The position numbers and the translations under genes were made by a program. A stretch of 10,252 nucleotides of DNA, taken from JBOHUC01 sp050733935 (lineage in GTDB: Bacteria; Eisenbacteria; RBG-16-71-46; DASYSL01). Positions 1-5,540 of the stretch are shown here, in pieces (position 1 is the first letter of the stretch; each line of letters opens with the position of its first letter). The notes below the pieces were generated by a model. The model saw only the letters and a program-made list of their open reading frames with translations. It was not told the DNA's origin and made no database searches. Where the stretch lies: contig JBOHUC010000056.1 in NCBI GenBank assembly GCA_050733935.1, positions 1-10,252 on the forward strand, read 5' to 3'.

Positions 1-77
1 TACTGCCCAGCGTGCTCGAAGACCATCCGCACGGCACGCTCGCGAACCTCCGGGGAGAACCTGCTCGGTCGGGTCAT
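1..77 (-). CDS. IS3-family transposase OrfA, N-terminal 25 codons (3' end outside window)
   Basis: This is the helix-turn-helix subunit of an IS3-family transposase, which binds the terminal repeats; in this family OrfB is made by programmed frameshifting. Only the first 25 residues are visible. They contain FSPEVRERAVRMVFEHAG, matching the 'F-x-P-E-x-R-E-R-A-V-R-M-V' opening typical of IS3/IS6110 OrfA. The ATG at 77-75 is preceded on the minus strand by GAGAGGATGGGG, a purine-rich ribosome-binding region, and sits about 50 bp inside the terminal repeat, as expected. Whether the copy is intact cannot be judged here. Confidence 0.88.
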   Translation of the reverse strand, partial: MTRPSRFSPEVRERAVRMVFEHAGQ

Positions 78-99
78 GACCCCATCCTCTCAAGGAATG

Positions 100-127
100 G
101 AGCCTCCGGGAATCCCGGCGCGGTTCA
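100..127 (-). repeat. Terminal inverted repeat of the IS3-family element
   Basis: About 28 bp ending with the outer bases TG on the minus strand (CA at 126-127 on the plus strand). It contains the internal blocks CCGGGATTCCCGG and AGGCTC, resembling the IS6110-type 28-bp repeat with a handful of substitutions. Its partner lies outside the window, so the inner boundary is set by analogy only. Confidence 0.75.
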
Positions 128-337
128 CCGCTTCGACGACGGGCACCCTTTCTACAGGGACTTCCCGGCGCGATCAATCCCGGCCGATCGGCGCATCAAT
201 TCCGGACCTCCGAAGCCAGGCCCTTACTATGGACGCGAATGGAAGTTCAGCGTCGTGGTTCCGGGAGTTGGGGAACTCGACCCACATATGACCACGTTTC
301 CCTGATTTGGCGCCCCACGCGAAACGGGGAAGCGGCG

Positions 338-832
338 TTACGGTCTCCAGGCGCCACGGATGACGTCCCGGATCGCGACGTACGATTCACCCCGCTCGTA
401 GGCCGCGCGGATCGCCGGCGCAAACACGCGCCGGTAGAACGCGCGGCCCATGCGGTCCACGATCTGCTTGTCGAACAGCTCGTCGGTCTGGGGCTCGTCG
501 CTCAGGACGTGCCACTCGTTCGGTCCGGGTCCCCGAGTCTTTTTCTCGAGCCCGTGCTCGACCGGGGCCGCGCCTCCGGCTGCGCGCGAGAACTTGCGTG
601 CCGCCACGATCTTGGCCATCCACAGGCCGTGGCCCTTCGCGACTCGGTCGCTCAGGCCCTCTTCCGCGATCGCCTTGAGCCGGTTGTATTCGGCGAAAAC
701 GTCGAAACGCCGGATCGGGGCCTTCGGTTTCGCCCCGCCGGATACCGCAGATCCAGCCGAAGCCGCGGACTTGCGGACCCGCGACGATGCGGACGATCTC
801 GGAGCCTTCGAAGCTTTACGCGCGCCCGCCAT
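338..832 (-). CDS. Hypothetical protein with basic Ala/Ser/Lys-rich N-terminal tail
   Basis: 164 residues; I do not recognise a named family. Residues 1-42 are a low-complexity, strongly basic tail (Ala, Ser, Lys, Arg, Pro) reminiscent of the disordered tails of histone-H1-like bacterial proteins. Residues 43-164 look folded. They start FDVFAEYNRLKAIAEEG, continue with GHGLWMAKIVAARKF (68-81), a charged loop containing EKKTRGPGPNEWHVL (96-110), then a probably helical C-terminus (QIVDRMGRAFYRRVFAPAI, 123-141) ending in AWRP. There is no signal peptide or membrane segment. ATG 832-830 was chosen because GGGAGG lies 5 nt upstream. The frame stays open much further back, but that would run through the Nudix gene on the other strand. 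The start is divergent from that gene with 48 bp between. Nucleic-acid binding is possible from the charge but is only inference. Confidence 0.75.
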   Translation of the reverse strand: MAGARKASKAPRSSASSRVRKSAASAGSAVSGGAKPKAPIRRFDVFAEYNRLKAIAEEGLSDRVAKGHGLWMAKIVAARKFSRAAGGAAPVEHGLEKKTRGPGPNEWHVLSDEPQTDELFDKQIVDRMGRAFYRRVFAPAIRAAYERGESYVAIRDVIRGAWRP

Positions 833-843
833 TCGCACCTCCC

Positions 844-872
844 TTGAGGCCCGTCCCCCGGCCCCGTATGCT
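844..872 (+). promoter_or_regulatory. Sigma70-type promoter of the Nudix gene, probably leaderless
   Basis: TTGAGG (844-849), a 17-bp spacer, then TATGCT (867-872). The A of the Nudix ATG (881) lies 9 nt past the end of the -10 box, about where transcription would be expected to start. There is no Shine-Dalgarno between 873 and 880 (gcgcgccc), which fits a leaderless mRNA. The -35 box lies just beside the SD and start of the divergent gene, so expression of the two may interfere. Confidence 0.55.
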
Positions 873-880
873 GCGCGCCC

Positions 881-1396
881 ATGAGCGAAGACGCGCGCGA
901 GATCTACAAGGGCAAGGTCGTCCACCTGTTCGTCGAGTCCGTGACCCTGCCGAACGGACACACGACGACCCTCGAGATCATCCATCACCCGGGTGCGGCC
1001 GCGGTCGTCCCCTTCGTCACGTCTGACGATATCCTGCTCGTCCGTCAGTATCGCCACGCGGCCGGCGGCTACATCCTCGAGATTCCCGCGGGGAAGCTCG
1101 ATCCCGGCGAGGCTCCCGAGGCCTGCGCCGGCCGGGAGACCGAGGAGGAGGTCGGCTACCGCGTGGGCCGGCTCGAGCGACTGGGCGCGATCCTCACGAC
1201 TCCCGGCTTCACCGACGAGGTGATCCACCTGTTCGCTGGCTACGACCTCACCCCCACCCGCGCGTCCACCGAGCCGGATGAAGATCTCACGGTCGTCCGC
1301 ATGCCGTTCGCCGTGGCCCTTTCGCTCGTCGAAAAAGGCGAGATCCAGGACGCAAAGTCCATGGCAGCATTGCTCCTCGCGGGCCGGAAGCGATAG
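881..1396 (+). CDS. Nudix hydrolase, ADP-ribose pyrophosphatase type
   Basis: 171 residues, a usual length for the NudF/ADP-sugar pyrophosphatase group, which splits ADP-ribose and related nucleoside diphosphate sugars into AMP and a sugar phosphate using Mg2+ or Mn2+. The Nudix box spans 71-93: G71-x5-E77-x7-R85-E86-x2-E89-E90-V-G92, with Thr and Tyr at two positions that are usually aliphatic; the metal-binding glutamates are present. The IPAG just before the box (68-71) and TPGFTDE (107-113) after it are typical of the ADP-ribose subgroup, as is the VRQYRHA strand at 54-60. The C-terminus ends with 'EKGEIQDAKSMAALLLA', also usual in the group. It is cytoplasmic, with no signal peptide. The exact substrate cannot be fixed from sequence; housekeeping removal of ADP-ribose is the default inference. 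The ATG has no SD and appears to be the first bases of the transcript. Confidence 0.93.
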   Translation: MSEDAREIYKGKVVHLFVESVTLPNGHTTTLEIIHHPGAAAVVPFVTSDDILLVRQYRHAAGGYILEIPAGKLDPGEAPEACAGRETEEEVGYRVGRLERLGAILTTPGFTDEVIHLFAGYDLTPTRASTEPDEDLTVVRMPFAVALSLVEKGEIQDAKSMAALLLAGRKR

Positions 1397-1501
1397 CCAC
1401 AGGCCTCCCCGGCCCCGAATCCGGCAGGACCAGGCCGGGCCCGGCAAGCACGCGCTGGAGGAGCCGCGCGACGAGGCGCTTCCATTCGGAACACGATCGG
1501 A

Positions 1502-1510
1502 TGCTATACT
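1502..1510 (+). promoter_or_regulatory. Extended -10 promoter element upstream of the secreted 170-aa protein
   Basis: TG-C-TATACT (1502-1510) matches an extended -10 element. There is no convincing -35 at 16-18 bp, as expected for extended -10 promoters. Predicted transcription start is about 1517, giving a leader of about 65 nt to the ATG at 1582. Confidence 0.5.
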
Positions 1511-1581
1511 CATCCTGCTTCGCCCCATCGAGTCGTCCCGGTCCCCCGGGTATTGCTGCTCATTCGTTCGTGAGGATTCTC

Positions 1582-2094
1582 ATGCGCCTGCTTCAGTCCC
1601 TCTCCAGAGTGGTCCTTCCGGCTGTCGCCACGGCGGTCGTCGCGTTCGCGCTGGCCGCCCCCGCGCACGCCCAGGGCCGAATCACCACGCCGGGCGTCTA
1701 TCCGGCGAGCGTCGTGTACATCCCCGGAATCTCCGTCCCCGGCGGCCTTCCTGATTGCGTCGATCCGTTCGTCCGGCAGATCTACCTGGGCGAGGTCACG
1801 ATCGTCCAGACGGGAAGCGGCTACGATGTCTCTTTCGAGGGCACGAACGAGGAAGATCCCAAGCTCAAGGTGCGCGCCAGCGGATCGTTCAATGCGAGCT
1901 GGGGCGGACTTCTGCTCGGCGAGCTTGGCGGTCGGAGCGATGCGATCGTCGGCATCGACTACGTGAACATGGTTTCGGGCAAGGTGCAGGGCAAAGTCAT
2001 CGGGAACGACGGCAAGAAAGGAAACCTCAGGGCCACTCTTGGGCTCGGAGGCGAGTTCCTGGGCTGCTCTTTCCACGGACCCGGCTCACACTAG
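1582..2094 (+). CDS. Small secreted protein of unknown function
   Basis: 170 residues. A classical Sec signal peptide is clear: MRLLQSLSR, a hydrophobic core VVLPAVATAVVAFALAA, and the cleavage site AHA-QG after residue 30. The mature part (about 140 residues) has no motif I recognise. It reads as alternating short beta strands and Gly/Ser turns (IYLGEVTIVQTGSGYDVSFEG at 67-87, then glycine-rich repeats to the end), so an all-beta fold is likely. Two cysteines in the mature chain (C59 and C162), close to its ends, could form one disulfide. ATG 1582 is preferred over an in-frame ATG at 1501. It has GAGG 6 nt upstream and begins the signal peptide directly, whereas 1501 falls inside the promoter. 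It converges on the MFS gene, with 22 bp between the stops. Confidence 0.82.
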   Translation: MRLLQSLSRVVLPAVATAVVAFALAAPAHAQGRITTPGVYPASVVYIPGISVPGGLPDCVDPFVRQIYLGEVTIVQTGSGYDVSFEGTNEEDPKLKVRASGSFNASWGGLLLGELGGRSDAIVGIDYVNMVSGKVQGKVIGNDGKKGNLRATLGLGGEFLGCSFHGPGSH

Positions 2095-2116
2095 ACTCGG
2101 CGTCCCCAACCGGGGG

Positions 2117-3445
2117 TCATTCGGCGGCCGCGCGCGCAGGGGATGCGGGCGCGGCCGTCGCCATTTCGAGCGGATCTGAGCTTCGATAGCGCCTGAGCGC
2201 CGGCGTCCGCCACGCTGTCCAGGCGGTCGCCACCAGGCAGCCGATTCCTCCCGTGACGACCGAGACCGGCGCGCTCCAGAGCTGCGCCACGAGCCCCGCC
2301 TCGAGCTCGCCGAGCTGCGGGCCCCCCATGAAGAACACCATGTTCACGCTCGTCATCCGCCCGCGCAGGAAATCGGGGGTGGCGAGCTGTCGGATCACGT
2401 TCCGGAGCACCATGCTCACCGTGTCCGCTGCCCCCGTGGCGGCAAGGCACAGGAACGTGAGCGCAAAGGAGCGAGAGAGCCCGAACACGACGGTCGCGAG
2501 ACCGTAGCCGACGACCGCCCACAGGAGCACGCGCCCGCGATGCTCGATCCCGTCGGCGACGCGCACCATGACGAGCGAAGCGATCACGGCCCCCACCGAC
2601 GGCGCGGCGTAGAGCCAGCCGTATCCCGTCGCCCCCACCTTCAAGATGTCCTGCGCAAAGATCGGAAGGAGTGCGGTCGCCGACGAGAAGAACGTTGCGA
2701 AGAAGTCGAGCAGCATCGTCGAGCGGATGAGCGGATTCCGGAACACGAACCGGAGCCCTTCGATCGCGGCGGCGAGGCTCATTTCGCTTCGCTCGGCCGC
2801 CGCGGGCTCGGGAATGTCGCGCATCGCGAGGAGTGCTCCGATGACCGCGAGAAACGAGAACGCGTTCATGAGGTAGACCCAGCCCGGCCCGCCGGTCGCG
2901 ATCACGAGACCCGAAAGCGAGGGTCCGAGCACGGCCCCTGCCTGAAAGACGATCGTGTTGAGACTGATCGCGTTCGGGAGGTGCTGCCGTGGGACGAGCC
3001 GCGGAATGAGCGACTGGCGCGCGGGCCCGTCGAACGCCCCGGCGGCCGAGGAGAGCGCGGAAAACACGTACAGGGGCCAGACCGTCGCAAGCCCGCTGAA
3101 CGTGAGGTACGCAAGTGCCGCGGCGAGGAGTGCCATGAGCGACTGCGTGACGAGCATGAGCCGGCGCCGGTCGAGCGCATCCGCGACCACGCCGGAGATG
3201 AGCGAGAAAACGATGATCGGAACGACCCGCGCGAGCCCCACGAGCCCGAGCGCGATCCCCTTCTGGTCCGGCGCGACGAGGAGCGACACGTGCCAGAGCA
3301 CGGCCGCCGTCTGCATCATGGTCCCGGTGATCGAGACGAATTGACCGAGCCAGAGGAGCCGGAAGTTTCGGGATTCGAGAGCGACGAGCGATGCGGAGAG
3401 CCTGCGGCCTGGGCGTTTGGGGCGCACGGGCGCATTCTCGCACAA
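2117..3445 (-). CDS. MFS transporter, EntS-like (MFS_3) exporter family
   Basis: Up to 442 residues, typical for a 12-helix major-facilitator proton antiporter of the inner membrane. It opens with the family's hallmark SRNFRLLWLGQFVSITGTMMQ (25-45). Motif A follows in the loop between helices 2 and 3 (GVVADALDRRR, 85-95), and helices fill the rest, with the mid-protein loop near ERSEMSLAAAIEGLRFVFRNPLIR. The late stretch NVIRQLATPDFLRGRMTSVN resembles other EntS/TIGR00900-type proteins. Substrates in this family range from siderophores to drugs; none can be named here. The start is uncertain: TTG at 3445 abuts a 13-bp hairpin and has no SD, and GTG at 3427 is an alternative that still keeps helix 1. 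The C-terminal tail is Ala/Pro-rich. Another frame on the same strand is open across almost the whole gene, but its Arg-rich translation lacks helices. Confidence 0.9.
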   Translation of the reverse strand: MCENAPVRPKRPGRRLSASLVALESRNFRLLWLGQFVSITGTMMQTAAVLWHVSLLVAPDQKGIALGLVGLARVVPIIVFSLISGVVADALDRRRLMLVTQSLMALLAAALAYLTFSGLATVWPLYVFSALSSAAGAFDGPARQSLIPRLVPRQHLPNAISLNTIVFQAGAVLGPSLSGLVIATGGPGWVYLMNAFSFLAVIGALLAMRDIPEPAAAERSEMSLAAAIEGLRFVFRNPLIRSTMLLDFFATFFSSATALLPIFAQDILKVGATGYGWLYAAPSVGAVIASLVMVRVADGIEHRGRVLLWAVVGYGLATVVFGLSRSFALTFLCLAATGAADTVSMVLRNVIRQLATPDFLRGRMTSVNMVFFMGGPQLGELEAGLVAQLWSAPVSVVTGGIGCLVATAWTAWRTPALRRYRSSDPLEMATAAPASPARAAAE

Positions 3446-3475
3446 GGAACCGCCGGTCGTGTGACCGGCGGTTCC
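3446..3475 (-). terminator. Perfect 13-bp inverted repeat between two minus-strand genes; possible terminator
   Basis: GGAACCGCCGGTC (3446-3458), loop GTGT, then GACCGGCGGTTCC (3463-3475). All 13 pairs match. It lies 34 nt after the stop of the NTF2-like gene and directly before the earliest MFS start, so it most simply ends the upstream transcript. There is no T tract on either strand, so it is not a textbook intrinsic terminator. It could instead act in the MFS leader. Confidence 0.5.
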
Positions 3476-3509
3476 CGTGCGTCAGAAGCGAGGCGATGGA
3501 GTGGTTCGA

Positions 3510-4226
3510 CTACCGGGCCGCGACCGGCTCCTCGGCGGGCTCAGCGCTCGCCCATTCGCGATCCGGGCTTTCGACCCAGCGCCACACGTACCAGTGGTCG
3601 GGGTCGGCGGCCTGGCCGGCCGAGAGTTTCGCGGCGTCCCCGCGCACGACCCAGAACGTGTGCGGATCCCGGTCCACGAAGTAGCCGGCACCGCCCAGGT
3701 CGACGGCGAGCGTGACGGCCGGTGCACGGATGACGGCGTAGCGCGCGTCGCCGGGCCGGCTCGGATCGGGTTCGATCGCCGTCTTGCCGAGCGAGAGCTC
3801 GATGCCTCGTGCTGCCGGCATCGAAACGCCCTGGTCGTTCACGAATCCCTCGAACAGATGCTGCGCCGAAAGGAGCTCGTCCTCGAGCCCCCACCCGTTC
3901 GGATATTTGGCGCGATTCTCCGGATCGCCGAAGTGGAAACGGAAATCGGTCGTGAAGAGGGCGGCGTACTCGTCGATCACGCGGGATTCGTACGCGCGCT
4001 CGAAGCGGGCGAGCCAGCCGGCCGGGCTGTCGGTCGCGAGCGACGCGAGGTGCATCGAGCTCGCAGGCCCAACCTCGGTGCCCAGCGTGCCCTGAGCCCC
4101 CTGTGCACCCTGCGCGCTCAGGAAAGCCGGCGCACCGGCCAGGACATACGCGACGGCGAGCGTCGCGACGAACGGAATGAGATTTCGGAGGGCGGGGGAA
4201 ACTCGAACTGGACGGGACGGACGCAT
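3510..4226 (-). CDS. Secreted NTF2/SnoaL-like protein
   Basis: 238 residues. The N-terminus is basic (MRPSRPVRVSPALR) followed by a hydrophobic stretch (NLIPFVATLAVAYVLAGAPAF) and SAQ, giving a signal peptide or, less likely, an anchor. A short AQG triplet repeat follows (39-46). Residues about 70-220 look like an NTF2/SnoaL cone fold: helix GWLARFERAYESRVIDEYAALF, then TTDFRFHFGDPE, a long loop, and the strands YAVIRAPAVTLAVDL, HTFWVVRGD and HWYVWRWVES. This pattern is common in 'nuclear transport factor 2 family' proteins, which bind small ligands or act as catalytic or accessory domains; no activity can be assigned. ATG 4226 was chosen because GGGAGG sits 5 nt upstream and the signal peptide starts there; a longer in-frame opening to 4388 adds only Arg-rich sequence. 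It ends in a Glu/Ala/Pro tail. Confidence 0.75.
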   Translation of the reverse strand: MRPSRPVRVSPALRNLIPFVATLAVAYVLAGAPAFLSAQGAQGAQGTLGTEVGPASSMHLASLATDSPAGWLARFERAYESRVIDEYAALFTTDFRFHFGDPENRAKYPNGWGLEDELLSAQHLFEGFVNDQGVSMPAARGIELSLGKTAIEPDPSRPGDARYAVIRAPAVTLAVDLGGAGYFVDRDPHTFWVVRGDAAKLSAGQAADPDHWYVWRWVESPDREWASAEPAEEPVAAR

Positions 4227-4425
4227 GGCAACCTCCCTGGTTTCCCGGTCGCGGTGAAAGCGCTTCGGTGGCACGGCAGACACGCGAATCGTGCCATTGC
4301 CGTACCTCGCATGCTTCGTGCCACCGGACCTATGCTCTACTCGAATGCGTGCCCGCAGCCGGTTACGCGGCTCTTCCGGGGCGCGCACTCCTGTCCAGTG
4401 CGTCGTCCGACACAGTCGAAGTGTT

Positions 4426-5334
4426 TCAGCGAAACATTCGGAACACGGCGCTCAGGATCCCGCCCACGATGTTGACGAACCAGAAGAGGACGAAGATTCC
4501 GATCAGGATCGCGCAGCCCACAGGGAGCTGGGCCCTCTTCGTCTCGGCAGCCGGGGAAGACTCGGACCGCGAACGTCGAGCGGTCTCGAGCACACGGGCG
4601 AACTCGCGCGCGACGTCTGCTGCCCGCGTGCCGGTCGGCACCGTGGACCACTGGCTGGGACCCGATCGCGCGACGATCGGCGGGACGAAAGCGGGAGTGG
4701 AAGGACGTGGACGCGCGTGGGCAGCCGGTGCCACCGGTGCGTGAGGCGTGGGGCGCGCGGGCGGCGTAGCGGGCCTCGTTTGCCTGGAAGGTCGCGGCTC
4801 TGGACGAACCGGCGGCGGGACCGGCATCCACGCCAAGGGCACGTCGAGCGCCGGGGCTGCCGGAACCGGACGCGGCTTTGGCGTGTGGGCGGCTTGCGCG
4901 GGGTGCGGGGCTTGCGCGGGGTGCGGAGCTTGCGCGGGGTGCGGGGCTTGTGCGGGATGCGGGGCTTGCGCGGGGTGCGAGCCTTGAGCGGCCTGCGCCC
5001 CGCGGCCCTGCGTTCGGGCCGCGCGTCCGCCGCGATAGCGGATCGCGACTCCGCGTGCTATGAGCACCTTCGAGTACATCGCCTCGACCGTGCGACTGAA
5101 GCGAACCTCGATCACCGCATCGGCCTCGAGTGCGCGCGCCTGCGCTTCGAGGCGCGGATGGAGGCGATCCTCGCGAGGTTCGGGCGCCCAGTCCCCCATC
5201 AGGCGTAGACGTGCTTCCACTTCGCCCAGTACGTCGAAGGGCTGAGCGGGACGAATGGTCAGGATGGGAAACGGAACAGGCTCGTCGGGTTCGACCGCGT
5301 TGGCTTCGGGCACCGCGTTCACCTCCGGGTCCAT
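4426..5334 (-). CDS. Probable tail-anchored protein with YbjQ-like N-terminal domain and Pro/Ala/His repeat linker
   Basis: 302 residues in three parts. (1) Residues about 20-102: a small alpha/beta domain resembling the YbjQ/UPF0145 (DUF74) family. It has a strand and 'F-D-V-L-G-E-V-E' opening, a helix with LEAQARALEADAVIEVRFSR, and a closing strand VLIARGVAIRY. UPF0145 proteins have this 'ALGADAVVGVRF' layout, but the match is from memory and moderate. (2) Residues about 103-250: a Pro/Ala/Arg-rich linker without predicted fold, containing five PAQAPH-type hexapeptides. (3) Residues about 278-297: one C-terminal membrane helix (GCAILIGIFVLFWFVNIVGG) with a short tail FRMFR, so the soluble part should face the cytoplasm as in tail-anchored proteins. 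There is no signal peptide. The start is ambiguous: the ATG at 5334 has only GAGG very close by, while GTG at codon 8 has GGAGG 8 nt upstream. Function unknown. Confidence 0.72.
   Translation of the reverse strand: MDPEVNAVPEANAVEPDEPVPFPILTIRPAQPFDVLGEVEARLRLMGDWAPEPREDRLHPRLEAQARALEADAVIEVRFSRTVEAMYSKVLIARGVAIRYRGGRAARTQGRGAQAAQGSHPAQAPHPAQAPHPAQAPHPAQAPHPAQAAHTPKPRPVPAAPALDVPLAWMPVPPPVRPEPRPSRQTRPATPPARPTPHAPVAPAAHARPRPSTPAFVPPIVARSGPSQWSTVPTGTRAADVAREFARVLETARRSRSESSPAAETKRAQLPVGCAILIGIFVLFWFVNIVGGILSAVFRMFR
4892..4981 (+). repeat. 18-bp tandem repeat, five units, inside a coding sequence
   Basis: Five consecutive 18-bp units beginning gcttgcgcggggtgcggg, differing at one to a few positions (unit 4 is gcttgtgcgggatgcggg; units 2 and 5 vary in the last bases). 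A decayed sixth copy follows at 4982-4999. Read on the minus strand, each unit encodes the hexapeptide PAQAPH of the tail-anchored protein's linker. Because the unit length is a multiple of three, gain or loss of copies keeps the frame. Confidence 0.93.
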
Positions 5335-5471
5335 GCCTCGAGCGACGCAACACCATACACCTCAAGGCGACCCACTGTGCAACGCGGTTGCTGCGCAGCA
5401 AGTAGCCGGCATTGCATCTTGCCCGATCGGGCTCGTCAGCGCGGATCCCGTGAGCCTTCGGAGCCCGCCGA

Positions 5472-5480
5472 TGCTAAAAT
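5472..5480 (+). promoter_or_regulatory. Extended -10 promoter element of the protease gene
   Basis: TG-C-TAAAAT (5472-5480), in the same ATGCTA context as the element at 1501-1510. No good -35 is present. The expected transcription start near 5487 gives a leader of about 54 nt ending in a GGAGG SD at 5531-5535. Confidence 0.5.
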
Positions 5481-5540
5481 TATTGCGCCGCATCCGGCGC
5501 GCCCCTCGACACTCGCGCGTGCCTCGACCCGGAGGTCGCC

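Larger units (their letters stand above)
1..127 (-). mobile_element. Left end of an IS3-family insertion sequence (partial)
   Basis: The minus strand read leftwards from 127 starts TGAACCGCGCCGGG, the kind of terminal inverted repeat found in IS3-family elements of the IS6110/IS51 type. After about 50 bp comes an orfA-type transposase start at 77. The element continues beyond the left edge, so its right repeat, orfB and target duplication cannot be seen. The chromosomal flank would begin at 128. Family assignment rests on remembered consensus ends plus the transposase N-terminus. I am confident of the family, less so of the subgroup. Confidence 0.85.

Noticed and set aside
833..1528. Open N-terminal extension of the 338-832 gene (minus strand) to 1528
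   Set aside because: It would run antisense through the whole Nudix gene, its translation lacks family features, and a GGGAGG SD marks the ATG at 832.
2101..2116. CCCC-aacc-GGGG between the convergent stops as a bidirectional terminator
   Set aside because: The stem is only four to five pairs with no T tract.
2091..3443. 450-codon open frame on the minus strand overlapping the MFS gene
   Set aside because: Arg/Ala-rich shadow without membrane helices; the other frame encodes a complete MFS transporter.
2540..3715. Long plus-strand open frame opposite the MFS gene
   Set aside because: Highly charged Arg/Glu/Asp composition typical of antisense frames in GC-rich genes; no motif, and it crosses the intergenic hairpin.
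4266..4326. Inverted repeat CGGTGGCAC / GTGCCACCG with a 43-bp gap
   Set aside because: Nine-base arms at this distance are expected by chance in a 10-kb window; no other signal supports it.
4892..4981. CRISPR-like repeat array
   Set aside because: The units are directly adjacent with no spacers, and they encode an in-frame hexapeptide repeat.
4748..4987. Plus-strand frame with a Cys-Gly-Ala repeat (CGACAG units)
   Set aside because: Antisense reading of the 18-bp tandem repeat; no SD or flanking domain.
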